From Prorocentrum cordatum (lineage: Eukaryota > Sar > Dinophyceae > Prorocentrales > Prorocentraceae): a stretch of 64,000 bases of DNA. Positions 1-10,931 of the stretch are shown piece by piece. Made by a program: the position numbers and the translations under genes. Position 1 is the first letter of the stretch, and each line of letters opens with the position of its first letter. The stretch covers positions 40,001-104,000 of the forward strand of contig CAUYUJ010018564.1 of NCBI GenBank assembly GCA_963575745.1. Direction: 5' to 3'. The notes under the pieces are model-generated. The model worked only from the letters and a program-made list of their open reading frames with translations. It was not told where the DNA came from and did not search any database.

Positions 1-225
1 GGACTCGGTTGGAGAAGCTGTGGGTTGAAAGCGGTCCCAAGTTGCGCGTGGCCTGCCTCACGAACGCGCCGGCCCTGCAGGCACCTTCGAGTCAGTCACG
101 TCGCCAGGGAATCACCTGTCAGCCATGTGCGCCAACTTGTTCCGGACAGGGCACTGCAGCTTGGAGTGCCGCTGCCGTTCTAGTCAAAATCTGGCTGTTC
201 AGACACGAGGGGCGCTTTGGGATAC

Positions 226-375
226 ACCCCCAGAGGGCCAGTCGGACGCACCCCCTCCGAGAATGGACGTCCCTCCTCGTGTATCCCCGAGTTGGGCCGC
301 AGACTGGTTGTTTCATTCCGAAGCCCCAGGAAGTCGGGGACAGGGGTCGCCAAGTCCCCCCTCGTTCGACATGGG
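226..375 (+). repeat. Dispersed repeat G, copy 1
   Basis: About 150 bp resembling 48330-48470: both contain a 'gaggatggacg' type start, 'gttgggccccaaa/gcaga', and 'gggacaggggtcg' near the end. Function unknown; an old mobile element is the simplest reading. Confidence 0.55.
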
Positions 376-703
376 CGCTCGCAGATCCGTGGTCGGAAGC
401 CATCCTGATCTGGCATTCTTCGTTCGAGTCGGGCGGAATCCCGTCCAGCTCGGCTCAAGTACGTAGCCTCGTAACCTGGCCTGGTCTGGCTCAGTGCCCC
501 CTTGGAGTCGGGCTTTCCTTGCCCGCAGTCGCTCCTACGACAGGCCTCCCAGGGGTTGCCTCTCACGGTCGGGGCCTTGTGTGGTTCGCGTGTTGTGCCG
601 CCAGTTCTGGCCCACCGCGCTTCGGCGCGACGCGCTATCCACGTCCCAGCACGCGAATGTCGACGTCCGGAGTTTGTCCTAGGCGTCCGCCCCGCGGAGA
701 GGA

Positions 704-740
704 GCGACACGCTATCCACTCGCAAGGCATAGCGTGTCGC
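704..740. repeat. Perfect 12-bp inverted repeat (hairpin)
   Basis: GCGACACGCTAT at 704-715 and its exact reverse complement at 729-740 are separated by 13 nt. The same 11-mer recurs at about 752-762, so this may be the end of a foldback element. Confidence 0.7.
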
Positions 741-904
741 CGGGGCCGCCGTCGCGACACGCTAATCTAGGCATCCCCAGATGGTGTCCGAGTAGATGGT
801 GTCGGAGAATCTCGCCGCACCGTCGATGCGGCTCGATGTGGAGCCCAATTTTTTCCACGCCGACGGCGCCGATGGATCGCCGACGACGCCGGTGCATCGC
901 CGAA

Positions 905-928
905 GCATCGGCGATACATCGCCGATGC
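905..928. repeat. Perfect 11-bp hairpin with 2-nt spacer
   Basis: GCATCGGCGAT at 905-915 is followed by its exact reverse complement at 918-928. It lies in a stretch of repeated 'catcgccga' units (about 880-930). Confidence 0.7.
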
Positions 929-1037
929 AGTGGCGATGCGGCGCGACTCTTCGACCCCATCTGCTCGGGCCCCACCATGGAGGCCTCCAGCCAAGCAGAA
1001 GTTCCCGACCCTAATCGAAGAAGAGACAACGGCATTC

Positions 1038-1185
1038 ACATAAACCGGCGCAGCTCCGCGCGGATTTCTTGGACCTGCGCCGGGCAGTTCTGGCGGCGCC
1101 TGGGGCGCCGCCCCTGGCGCGCTGTGCGCACCAGGAAACGGGGGGTCCGGAGCCGATCCGAGCGATCCGCGCGGACCTCCGGCGG
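1038..1185 (+). mobile_element. Foldback element E, copy 1
   Basis: The ends are imperfect inverted repeats built on CATAAAC and GCTCCGCGCGGAT, around a GC-rich centre with GGCGCCTGGGGCGCC. Related copies lie at 28792-28905, 35861-35993 and 50950-51112. No protein is encoded. Confidence 0.6.
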
Positions 1186-1200
1186 TCTCTGGTCACGTTT

Positions 1201-1368
1201 CAGTCGGGCGTGTCCCTCTACAGGGGGAAGATTCAACCATGATTTCAAAGATAGCCTGGGGGCGATGTTTCTAGCATCCTTCGACTACTTTTGAGTATAT
1301 TGTTTTTGTTGGGGGGGAGAACAACTTTTCGTCCAACATCCGCCTGTAGGGGGACATGCCCGACCTGA
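1201..1368 (+). mobile_element. Miniature element B, copy 1
   Basis: Starts CAGTCGGGCGTGTCCCTCTA and ends in the near reverse complement TAGGGGGACATGCCCGACCT, with an AT-richer interior. Copies at 14066-14227 and 25863-25976 share both ends; 22684-22710 has the right end only. Looks like a non-autonomous terminal-inverted-repeat element. Confidence 0.65.
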
Positions 1369-1386
1369 GGCTGCGCATGCTGTCTA

Positions 1387-1562
1387 CAGTCGGGGCCCTG
1401 AAGAAGGAACCCTTTTCGTTGGGGAGGGGCTCCGCGTTCCTTAAGTGTTGCCCAGCTTGCCTCAGGTTTTCCTCACGTTTTCGATCGGAAGTCGATGTTT
1501 CACTTGTGGAAAGTCGGGGCCTCGTTCCTTATTCAGGGTTCCTTAGGTCAACGCCCCGACTG
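1387..1562 (+). mobile_element. Tc1/mariner-like MITE A, copy 1
   Basis: A 176-bp element starting CAGTCGGGGC and ending GCCCCGACTG, flanked on both sides by TA (1385-1386 and 1563-1564). A CAGT end and TA target duplication are the hallmark of the Tc1/mariner superfamily. The interior is non-coding and contains repeated 'gttcctta' motifs. Confidence 0.75.
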
Positions 1563-1591
1563 TACCCCCCCTTTTATGATTTTTTCATAGC

Positions 1592-1769
1592 GCTGACCCC
1601 CAGAAGTCTCGACCCATTCCCCGGGACCGGGCTTTCATCCCGAGCCGTTTCTGGATGGTCCCAGGGCCCGGCGAGGGCCCCCAGAGGCCGGGAGCGGCCA
1701 GGAGACTTGGCACGGGTCGTAAGCCAGATCCCTTCGGGTCATGGTTCCTTAGGTCAACGCCTCGACTCT
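1592..1769 (+). mobile_element. Partial miniature element C plus a solo end of MITE A
   Basis: 1592-1697 matches the middle of element C (compare 28202-28388), including 'ggcccccagaggccg'. 1742-1769 matches the last 28 bp of MITE A (ggttccttaggtcaacg...). These look like old nested fragments. Confidence 0.5.
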
Positions 1770-2020
1770 AGTTGTCTCTCCACGTCCGTCCAGCCCCCCG
1801 CCGTGCCCCCCCCGCGAGCGAGGGCGCCGCATGGGGCCGCGATGGCGCCGGGGCAGCGCGGGGCCTCGGCCTCCGCGGCCCTCGCGGACGGCGGGGGGGG
1901 CGCGGCCCCGGCGGTGGCCCGCCTCCTGCGGGAGGTGCCCGAGGACGCCGCCCCCCCCGGCCGCCTGCAGCGAATGAGCGTGCCCAGCACGCCGGGGTGG
2001 CCTCTTTGGGCGTCCGCGCC

Positions 2021-2275
2021 TCCTCCTCCTCCTCCTCTTCCTCCTCCTCCTGCTCCTGCTCCTCCTCCTTCTCCTCCTCCTCCTCCATCGCCTCCTCCTC
2101 CATCGCCTCCTCCTCCTGCTCCTGCTCCTCCTCCTCCTCCTCCTCCTCCTCCTCCTCCATCGCCTCCTCCTCCTCCATCGCCTCCTCCTCGTCCTCCTCC
2201 TCCTCCTCCTTGTCCTCCTCCTCCTCCTCCTTGTCCTCCTCCTCCTCCTCCTCCTCCTCCTCCTTCTCCTCTCCC
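2021..2275 (+). repeat. CCT-type trinucleotide microsatellite
   Basis: About 255 bp of interrupted CTC/CCT repeats immediately upstream of the first LINE fragment. It creates spurious open frames on both strands. Confidence 0.95.
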
Positions 2276-2280
2276 ACAAG

Positions 2281-4425
2281 TCCGTCGACGACGCCGTCCA
2301 CACGTACATCGACACTCACATGCCGCAGGGGGACAAGCTGGACATCCTCCCGCCATCCATGCACCAGCTGCGGGCCTCCTGAAGCGGAACTCCCCTTCGG
2401 CGCCTGGCCAAGACAGATTGCCGCACATCTCCTGGATCGCCCACGACCACACGCTCGCCATCCTGGAGGACTTGGCCCTCCAACTCTGCGCTGGGCATTC
2501 GAAACCCGCGACTTGAACGACTCAGACTTCGCATGTCTCCTGAAGGGTGACAACCTCCTGAGCGAGCTCACGACTGACCGCCGAATTACCCGAAGACACT
2601 CGCCCTCTCTCGCTGAAGAACGCGGACATCAAAGCCATCGCTGGCACCGCGAACCACTTCATCAAGCCTTTCGTTGCCGAGCGGATCCATAAGGCGCAGC
2701 AGGGCTTCGTCATGGGCAGGAACTTCACGCAGCACACCTTGCGCCTGGACTCTGAAATGCGTCGTCTTGGCCTCTTGGGGACTGCCTCGGAGTGCCACCC
2801 CATCTTCTTCAGCTTCGACTTCGCCGCGGCGTTCCCGTCTCTCGTCAGAACGTGGCTTTTCAAAGCGCTGCACCGCTTCGGGCTGCCGACGGGCTTCATG
2901 CACCTGTTCGATGCCGTGTGCTATGCGCCCACTTCCCAGGTCAAGGTCGACGGCGAACGCCACCCCATGTTCGCGATCGAGTCAGGAGTTGCCCAACGCT
3001 GCCTTGCGAGCGGGTCCGCCTGGGCGATTCCAATGGACCCCCTGATTCGCCACATCGCCGCCATCATCGAGCTGGACATCGCGGACGCTACCTCGCAGAA
3101 CTACCTGGGCGCATGCGCGGACGATTTGGGCAGCATGCGCGAATCCATCGGAGTGATCGGCATAGTGGCTGAGGCCTTCGATGCTGCCGCTAGCCTCGCA
3201 CTCCTCCCCCTCAAGCCTCGCAAGTGTGTTGCCGTCCCTCTTTGGGCGGCAGCGTCGCCTGCCACCATTGCCCATACCCAGGACATGCTTTCCGCGGTCG
3301 CGCCCTCCTGGCGTGCGTTTGCGATCGAGGGGCGTGCCAAATACCTCGGGATCTTCCTTGGCCCGTCGGCCTCCTTGGCTGACCGACGGCACGCCCCTGG
3401 GCAGAACTGGTGGCAGCGCGCGCACTCGCTTCAGCAGGTGCATTCTGGAAGCGATGTCACGGCTCGTCTCTATAACACGTCTGTCTTGTCTACGCTGAGC
3501 TATGTGGCCAGTTTTTTGCAGTACCAGCATCCATCGTTCGCCGTGAGCACTACATTTCCACAAGATGCTAGATCTGCTGCCGAATACATCCCGCAAGGTT
3601 GACCTTCTCGCGATGGCGGGTTGGTCGCTGCCTCCTGTATTTCGCTCAATTCAGGTCACGTCTGTCGTTGTTGCCGCTCGTTCTGCATCGCACACTTTGG
3701 CCGAGCTATGGGAGCCAGATTTCTCTGGGCTCTGCGACACAGCGTGCGAGGAAAGCACTGGTCACTCTTTCCATCGCTGGTTGGGCGGACTGTGGTCTCC
3801 CAGCTTCCGGGAGCAACCGCGCGCCATTGTGCAGTATTACACCCAGCTGCGAGACGCGCAGCGCACTACCCCATTCACACCAGCGATGATGCAAGCCGCT
3901 CGCCGCGCAGCGCAGGCGGACAAGGCTTTGGAGTTGGAAGCCCGGCCGCCGCGCCGCCACCACTTTCAGAGAGCCTTGGCGCCTTCCCTCCGCAAGTCCG
4001 CATTCGCCTCGCCATTCGTGGCCACCCTCACGAAGCCGATTGGCGCGTGGGGTCTACAGATTGCACCCGAGTCACTGTCCGAGCGATGGGAGTCGCTCAC
4101 CAATTCCTTGCGTAGCGTTCGCCCAAGCTGGCGATGGGCTACACTCAAGACCTTGGCCGGCAGGTGGACGACCACCGCCCGCATGCACATGCTCGCGCCG
4201 CGCAGCTGCGTATTCAGCTGTTGCGAGCAGCCAGACTCATTCCCCCACTACCTTTCCTGTCCTCGCCTCTTGAGCCTCCTCTGGTCCCCTGATCCCCCAC
4301 CCATCATCAGCGCGCTGTCGAGATGTGGGCGTGGGCCCCGCAGCAGCCTACCCGCCTGTGCCGAGCGATATGTCGCTCCGGGCCACCATCCGACGCATAG
4401 TCTTTGCGCTCCACTTCTAAAATAA
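2281..4425 (+). pseudogene. LINE-type reverse transcriptase, decayed (LINE 1)
   Basis: A non-LTR retrotransposon RT, which would copy element RNA at a nicked target. It reads through at least three frame changes. About 2400-2580 holds pre-RT text in two frames (ILEDLALQL; DSDFACLLKGDN). 2562-3602 carries the RT core: RPLSLKNADIKAIAG, then motif A FSFDFAAAFPSL, motif B GVAQRCLASG (usual QGC changed to QRC), motif C ACADDLG and the KYLG motif. A further frameshift near 3560-3600 leads to 3565-4425, whose end has a CCEQ...HYLSCPRL cysteine/histidine cluster typical of LINE C-termini. The RT aspartates remain, but the frame breaks and the G to R change mean a dead copy. No endonuclease domain was found upstream, so it is probably 5'-truncated. 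CCT microsatellites lie on both sides. Confidence 0.85.
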
Positions 4426-4560
4426 GTACAGAACGGCCACGGTCAGCCAGCCAAACGCGTTGCTGGCTGCTGCCCGTGCTCTCGTCGTGCGCTAGCCAAA
4501 TCGCACGGTGGTCGAGCCCTCTGAGGCCCAGGAGACACGTTCGCCTCAGGCTACCCGCGC

Positions 4561-4668
4561 TCCTCCGCCTTTTCCTCCTCCTCCTCCTCCTCCTCCTCCT
4601 CCTCCTCCTCCATTGTCTCCTCCTCTACCTCCTCCTCCTCCTCCTCTTCCTCCTGCGTTTCCTCTTCG
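4561..4668 (+). repeat. CCT microsatellite downstream of LINE 1
   Basis: Same motif and strand as the tract at 2021-2275; begins 136 bp after the LINE 1 stop codon. Confidence 0.9.
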
Positions 4669-6268
4669 TCGTCGTCGTGGCGGTGGTGTCGGTTGGAGCC
4701 GTCAGGGGGTCTGAGGTGGCCAAGCGCTGGTTCTGGCCAGCGGGACGGGGGTGCAGCTTCGAGGTTCTGGGTTCGGAAAAGGTTTGGTGTTTCTTCTGGG
4801 CCCCAGGACAGTGAAGCATTCATCCAGGGTGACAAACTGTATCAGATGGACCGCAGGAGAGGTCCAGGGACAGACTGGGAGCGGATTTGGCCTCATCCCC
4901 CCTCCTGACAGATTTTCTGAGTTTTTTCTTGGGTCGTAGATGCAATACCGCACCACTACATTCGCAACGTGGCAACGACAGGCCGGCGACAAACATACAA
5001 CACACTGCGACGCGCCACGTGGCAAAACCGCACAACGAAACAACAACGACTCTATTGCACTCGACGTGGCAATGCCGCGGAGGCGAACACCTACACCAAC
5101 GACCTAGTCGGCACGCGGCTCCACCGCGGACCGACGACGATGCCGAAGTGTGGGAGGCCTGCAGTGGCGGGCTGGCTCGCGGTTTATGCTTAAACTGCTA
5201 CGAGTCCGCGGGCGAAACGCTCTTCATTCCGTGCTCGGGAGGGTCTCGCGGGGCCCAGTTTTTTCTCTCGCACCCCCGGACGGGGACAGCAAAGCAAGGG
5301 GAAACGAGAGGGGAACGAAGCAGGGTAGGAGGGCGGGACGATTTTGGGGTCCCAAACAGTTCAGACGATAGAAGCACCCAAGCAAACCTGGAGATTCCGT
5401 TGTGGACTTCCCAGCGCATCCAACATTGTTTTCTGATGATCCGTATTTGGTTTCCCTCTCTTCCTTTCGCTGTTCCTCCCGCTCTGTTTCCTCGTCGCGT
5501 TCGTTTTGATTTGTTTTTCGCTCTCCAGCGCGCGGCGATTCGGCGATGGCTTCGGCAATGGGTAGCAGTCTTTTGTTGCGAGGACGAGCAATCCACCCGT
5601 GGAGGTTTGCAAGACATGAGCTGGCGGGGGCTAGAGCAGACCTCCGCGCATCGATGAACATGTGCGACGTGGCGCGCAAGGCGCGCGCGCGCATGCGAGC
5701 CATCGGTGGCCCTCCCAGGCTCGCTTCTTGCTCACGCTAAGGTTGGCATCTCGCTGGACGTATCGATGCGGCTCCCCGTGAAACCGGAAAGGTAGCAATT
5801 GCCAGCACACGGAGTACATCTCCAACCGTGATACATGCAACTACAATCACCAACGCATCCAAGAGCCTGAACTTCTGAATTTCTTTACAGGCCTCAACGG
5901 TTTTTGTTTATATTCCGCGGGTCCACGGTTCATCCGGTTGGCCAAACGTAGCATTCTATTCAGAGCGCCCGATGTGCCTCTTCGCGTCATGTCCGTCGTA
6001 ACCCAAATTCCGCGGATGTGTTTTCGAATATTTTCAGCAACGTTTTCTTTATTGTGCTTTCTTCGACCCTAACTTAACAACGCACAGCGTCGCGAAGTGC
6101 ACTTCCTGATGTTGGCTTCTAGTGATTGTCCCTTGTCTTTGGCTTCTAGTCATTGCCCATTCTCTGTATATCGTAGCCTCTTTGTCGGAGTGCGTGATCT
6201 TGTTTGCCGCAGCCTCCGCCCTGGCCGCTTCCGCAGGCCAGCACGTGCGACACCATAGTTGACGCAAG
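4669..6268. other. Non-repetitive stretch without a supported gene
   Basis: Composition is more balanced than in the neighbouring microsatellites. Around 4960-5090 there are several 'cgtggcaa' repeats. No domain or consistent reading frame was recognised on either strand. Confidence 0.45.
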
Positions 6269-6270
6269 TA

Positions 6271-6446
6271 CAGTCGGGGCCCTGAAGAAGGAACCCTTTT
6301 CGTTGGGGAGGGGCTCCGCGTTCCTTAAGTGTTTCGCAGCTTGCCTCAGGTTTTCCTGATGTTTTCGATCGGGAATCGAAGTTTAACTCATGGAAAAAAG
6401 GGGCCTCGTTCCTTATTTGGGGTTCCTTAGGTCAAACCCCCGACTG
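6271..6446 (+). mobile_element. Tc1/mariner-like MITE A, copy 2
   Basis: 176 bp, the same length as copy 1 and highly similar over its first 75 bp. Starts CAGTCGGGGC after TA (6269-6270) and ends CCCCCGACTG; the right flanking dinucleotide is CA, presumably a mutated TA. Confidence 0.75.
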
Positions 6447-6661
6447 CAGCACCGCCTGAAATGACACCTAAGCGGGGGTGACCCAGTACCATCGTGTACG
6501 GATTGCGCAGTGTGTTTTATTTACGGACAGTGCAGATGTTCGTGCCATGTTGTACGTACCCTCATACAGACTAGATCCACACCGCTGCCTCGTGAACACG
6601 GTATCCATTACGTTGCTCTTGAAGCTTGGTGGAACCACGAGCATCAACGAACTCAGATCTT

Positions 6662-7045
6662 TTATCTGTGAAAACGGCCTTCGTCAGGAAACAGCCTTTT
6701 CCTAAACAAACATACTTTTGTTGAAGGGGCCCAGTCGTCAAACTTAGGATGACAAGTTACCCCGCGCCGACGTTCCACCGACGGCATTGGCCGCGGCGCG
6801 GCCAGAAGACGCCTCCAGCACCCACCTGTCCTTTTGGCTACATCGTGTGTGAATAAAGTACAGGGTGCATCGGCAAGCTCTGTGGCGACGGGCGCAATCA
6901 ATGTAATGATAGTGCTGCCTGTAGGATAATGCAAGATGTGTTTGCTGGTTTCTTGACCTGTCGCTGCCAGGATCTGATTCGTGTTGCTGCCGACGTCTAA
7001 TAGAGCTCCCACCATCTTCCTTCCACCGCATATGACGTTAGCCAT
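6662..7045 (-). CDS. Hypothetical ORF, 127 aa, doubtful
   Basis: Starts MANVICGGRKMVGALLDVGS and has an amino-acid mix more protein-like than the repeat-derived frames around it, including HDVAKRTGG in the middle. No domain, signal peptide or partner was recognised. It could be one exon of a minus-strand gene or chance. No splice signals were convincingly placed. Confidence 0.25.
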   Translation of the reverse strand: MANVICGGRKMVGALLDVGSNTNQILAATGQETSKHILHYPTGSTIITLIAPVATELADAPCTLFTHDVAKRTGGCWRRLLAAPRPMPSVERRRGVTCHPKFDDWAPSTKVCLFRKRLFPDEGRFHR

Positions 7046-7750
7046 GCGCTAATCTGTGCTATACGTTCCAACAAACCGTTCGTGTGCTGTTGGCCGCAAC
7101 CAAAAGAGACGAAAGGGATGCGAAAGAGAATACGGTTGACGATGATGATGGAGGTGCTGCTGCTACTGGTGATGATAACTACGATGATGATGATGTCGAT
7201 GAGGATGATGGGGAGGACGGATAATTGTCGATGACAGGACAGTTTGGAAGTACAGGGAGAATGGGGAATTAGAAGGAGGCTGTACCGACGACGGCGCAGA
7301 GAGCGACGAGGGGAAGGAGGGTAGAGAAATCACGTGTTGGGACCATGTGGCGCAGAGGCCCCTTGCCGTTGCGCCGTCGACGCAGCCCCTCGCTGAGGGA
7401 AAATTCTGAATATCTTGTTCGCGGGTCTTGTAAATTGACGAAGACGCCCGAAGGGCGATCCGAGCGCCTCTGCGAGCTCGTCAACCTCAGCTGCTATCCT
7501 TCTCCCCTCCCTGTCGCATTCTTGTTAATGTGTCGGCTCCTCCTCCTCTTCATTAGTTTCCTTGTTTTCTGTTCCTCATTGTCCTCCCCCCCTCATCCTC
7601 GTCCGACTTCCCGTCCCCAAATGTTTTGTTTTTAGAATGAATTTGCAATGCGGTGATTGTGGGGGAGTTCGATTTCAAATTGTTGGAGCTGGAACCGAAT
7701 CAGTTCCTTGGAAACTCGTTAAACATCCAGTGACACGGCCTGGAACTCTG
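7046..7750. other. No gene recognised; short GAT-rich patch
   Basis: 7138-7225 is a degenerate 'gatgatgatg' stretch. The rest shows neither repeats nor a credible coding frame. Confidence 0.4.
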
Positions 7751-7751
7751 T

Positions 7752-8000
7752 TGGCGAAGAGCCGCACAGGGAATCAATTTGTTTCGTGAGCCACAAAGGG
7801 AACATGTTCCCACCACAGGGAATCCTTCTGCAATGCGCTGCAAACAACTTGTTCAACTTCGCCACAATGAATCCATGTGTAGCCCGCCAGGAGCGCAATC
7901 CTTCTGTCATCCGCCATACAGGGGATTGTTGTACCATCTGCCACAACAAGAAATATCGTTGTACTCCGCCGCAAACAAAATCTAAACTTCATCCGCCATG
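7752..8000 (+). repeat. Degenerate ~27-bp tandem array, forward arm
   Basis: About nine units of the type 'ccgccacaaagggaatccttctg...' spaced 24-28 bp apart, e.g. gccacaaagggaac, ccacagggaatcc, gccacaatgaatcc, ccgccatacagggg. The array recurs in reverse orientation at 8268-8545. Confidence 0.65.
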
Positions 8001-8267
8001 AACGAAGAAAGCAGATGCAGGCACAGCTACACCAGGTCTTCTGTGTAAAACGAAACGGTTTCTTTGCCTGCGTCGGTTCAGTTGTTCAGCTTTTTGGGTT
8101 GGAAGTTTGTTTTTGTTTTAAACTGTACCGGCTCGAATTGTCTAAGCTGTTGTTTTTAAATTGTGTTCAATGGCTTTGGGATAGATGTCAAAGCGTTTCG
8201 TCTTACAAATTTGACATCGTCTGTTTATGGCATTGACGCAACCGTGCCTGTATATGGTTTCTCCACA

Positions 8268-8545
8268 GCTCGCGGAGTCAAAAAGGATTCCTGTTGCTGC
8301 GTGTTGCACGAGGATTACTTTGTGGCAGAGTGCAGTAGGATTTCTTTTGTAGCGGATTGCAGAGAATGTTTCTGTGGTTGGATGCACAAGCATTCTTTCA
8401 GTGGTTTAACAACCAAGGGTTCTATGCTAGGCAGATTGCAAAGGATTGTTGCAGTGGCAAAGTATGAACGGATCTTCTTCGCCCCCGAGAATGAAAGGAT
8501 GCATCCCGTGGTGGAGTACGACAGGATTCCGAGCAAACGATTGCC
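8268..8545 (-). repeat. Degenerate ~27-bp tandem array, reverse arm
   Basis: Units such as 'gcagtaggatttcttttgta', 'gcggattgcagagaatg' and 'gcaaaggattgttgcagtgg' are reverse complements of the 7752-8000 units. On the + strand this gives an open frame (8163-8603) with a 9-residue rhythm (CSRISFVAD, YERIFFAPE), which I read as a by-product of the 27-bp period. Confidence 0.6.
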
Positions 8546-8751
8546 AAGTGTTTGCGTGTTCGATAAATTACAGTCTCAATTCGACGCCCTGGAAAAATCA
8601 TAGGGAGGCATCCGAGTCAACCGACAGGTTTGCTTGGGGACAAATGATTTAGTCCCCCTGCCCGTCTCCATTGCGAAGCGGGTCAAGGCTCATTGGGTTT
8701 TGCGATCGCCCTCAGAGGTGATCGGCCGTTGCGTGCACAAGCCGTGAATTA

Positions 8752-8937
8752 CAGTGAGCGGCTTGAATAAGGAACACTTATTTTTCAAAAGGGGCTCGGT
8801 CGTTCCTTAGGCTTGCATGAGTTATTTACAGTTCCTTATGCGTCATTTGTTATTGATCGTTTATTATGCGTTATTCCTTGGGATAAAAAAGGGGCTTCGT
8901 TCCTTATGTATCGTTCCTTAGGTCAGGCCGATGACTG
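8752..8937 (+). mobile_element. Tc1/mariner-like MITE A, copy 3 (diverged)
   Basis: 186 bp between TA dinucleotides (8750-8751 and 8938-8939). Begins CAGTGAGCGGCTTGAATAAG and ends GGTCAGGCCGATGACTG. Keeps the internal 'gttccttaggtca' seen in the other copies. Confidence 0.65.
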
Positions 8938-8939
8938 TA

Positions 8940-9848
8940 GAGCTCGTTTTTCTAAACCTCCCAGAGCCTGAAGTTTACGGCACAGTTAAACATGATGATC
9001 AGCCGCAACAGCAACCATCAGCCGCCGCCGTGCCCATGACGCAGTCTTCCGGCCTCTTGCAAGAGCCACGGATCGGCTTCGGCGCCGTCGTCGTCGACGC
9101 CAGAGTGTGTGGCGCCCGCGGCAGTTCTCGGCATGCTCGTTGGGATTAGGCGGCTTTCGAGCCTCGAGATATGTCCAAGCAGCTGCGCCTCGCCGAGGGC
9201 GTGCCACAGAGCACGGAGGTGCGACCCGAAAACTCCAGAGGCTGGACCGACCCTCAGGTCTTGGCGTCGTATGTTGTGGCGCAGCGGGCGATTTCGCCTT
9301 GCTTCGGACCTTGGGGCCCTCACGGATCGATGCGGCACGAAGCATGCCCGAGAGAGATGGGGCTTAGGGTTCCGCTGTATCGGATGCAGTTACTGGGAGG
9401 TGAAATTCTGACTGTCTGCCCTGGTCCGAATTCTGACTGTCTACCCCGCTTCATCCGGTTTTATCATATTAAATCTGGCTTGATCCCGCTCGATCCCGCA
9501 AATCCGCGGCTTGCTCCGACGTAGCAGCCCCCCGATGGGGTCTGGCCCACGAGCGCGGGCAGAACTTTTGTCCATATCCACCGCAGCTTTGAGTTCTGGG
9601 CTCCCTTGCCAAGAAAACTGAGGCGCACTGGATATGGAAAAACCCTTGGCCTTCTGACGCCACTTCCCGGAAAGTCCAAGCTGCGTCGGGTACGGACACG
9701 CGCTTTGCCCCCACTGAGGATATCCGGGCGTGCCTCTTCCTCTTCCTCGGCCTGGCCGGGCTGGGCAGCAGCGCGGCCTGCAGCAGGGCGTTGGCCGCGT
9801 GCCTCTGGAGGGACCCGGCCTTCTGGAGGGTCTGTCGCGCCAGCTTGA
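8940..9848. other. No gene recognised; contains one copy of dispersed motif K
   Basis: 9249-9345 resembles 10615-10712, 15918-16050 and 22722-22805 around 'tcttggcgtcg...gcagcgggcgatttcgccttg'. Nothing else is supported. Confidence 0.4.
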
Positions 9849-9944
9849 AACACACACGCACACACGCACACACACCAACACACACACACACACAAACACC
9901 AACCTACACCAACACACACGCACACGCACACGCATACACACAGC
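9849..9944 (+). repeat. (CA)n dinucleotide microsatellite
   Basis: Imperfect CA/CACG repeats, about 95 bp. Confidence 0.9.
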
Positions 9945-10467
9945 GGGCTCATTTCGACTCCTCCGATTTGGTCCGATCCGATTTCTATTGTTTGCAGTGC
10001 CGATTCGTTTTGGTTTCGGGTTCCGATTTTGATTTCTTGTTCTCAGAGGAGGCCTTACTTGCCCGCCGTCTTTCACTGGCTCGACTTCTCCTGACTTGGC
10101 TTCCGATTTCCGCCGACCCGCCTCGTTTCGATCGCCGACCCCTACTCTTCGATGCCGTTCTGGGCTCTCCTGTCCCTGTCCTCGCGGTTCGAACTTCGAG
10201 GTTCGAGGGCCGAACTTCGAGGATCGAGGGCTTCTGTTGGCCTCCAGGGGTCCCTGGGGCTGCTCGTCCCCGCGGCTGGCTCCACCCCGAAGTTCTGCCC
10301 AGCGCGCACCCCAGGGGAGGTCTGTGGGCCGGCTCTTGACCCCTGGGCCCTGCGACCGGCACCGCCTCACTCTCGGCCCCCCAGGCCCCTCACGCACGGA
10401 AAAACAGCAAGATCGAGGTTTTCCGTGCGTCTGGCCTCTAGGGGCCTTGTCTCGGCCCCGAGACCGT

Positions 10468-10538
10468 GAATATATATATAGAGAGAGAGAGAGAGGGAGA
10501 GGGAGAGAGACAGAGAGAAAGAGAGAGACAGAAACAAA
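10468..10538 (+). repeat. (TA)n followed by (GA)n
   Basis: Short ATATAT passes into GAGAGAGA with GGGAGA interruptions. Confidence 0.85.
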
Positions 10539-10614
10539 CCGATCCGAGACGAGAACATGACCTCTGGATGTGGTCCAGAAGTGTGGACATCGTTGGTCTG
10601 GGTCTGCGACCGGC

Positions 10615-10712
10615 ATCGCCTTCCCCCCATGAGATCTTGGCGTCGGATATGTTTCACAGCGGGCGATGTCGCCTTGTTTCAGGCCCCGGGGCAATCACTG
10701 AACAAATGCGGC
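10615..10712 (+). repeat. Dispersed motif K, copy
   Basis: Matches 9249-9345 and 22722-22805 over 'gagatcttggcgtcgg...gcgggcgatgtcgcc', followed by 'ggccccggggcaatcac'. Non-coding. Confidence 0.5.
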
Positions 10713-10811
10713 AGGAGGCTGCGGTCCAGGGCTCCGGGTGAGTTTTGCGCACGCTGCCACATTTTTGCTCGTGGCGTCGGCTCTCAGTGTGCCCCCAGGC
10801 CTCCGAGAAGT

Positions 10812-10931
10812 AGGAGGAGGAGGAGGAGGAGGAGGAGGAGGAGGAGGAGGAGGAGGACGGCGGTTAGGAGGAGGAGGAGGAGGAGGAGGAGGAGGAGGGA
10901 GGAGGAGGAGGAGGAGGAGGAGGAGGAGGAG
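10812..10931 (+). repeat. GGA trinucleotide microsatellite
   Basis: About 120 bp of AGG/GGA repeats with one short interruption. Confidence 0.95.

Larger units (their letters stand above)
1..1037. other. Intergenic stretch, no gene supported
   Basis: The open frames here overlap on both strands and have biased G/C/R composition without recognisable domains. Apart from the repeat copy and two hairpins listed separately I see nothing gene-like. Confidence 0.5.

Noticed and set aside
8163-8603. 146-aa ORF with 9-residue repeats as a repeat-protein gene
   Set aside because: The rhythm equals the 27-bp DNA period, the same unit occurs reversed at 7752-8000 where it is not coding, and no start or splice context supports it. 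Kept only as a structural finding.
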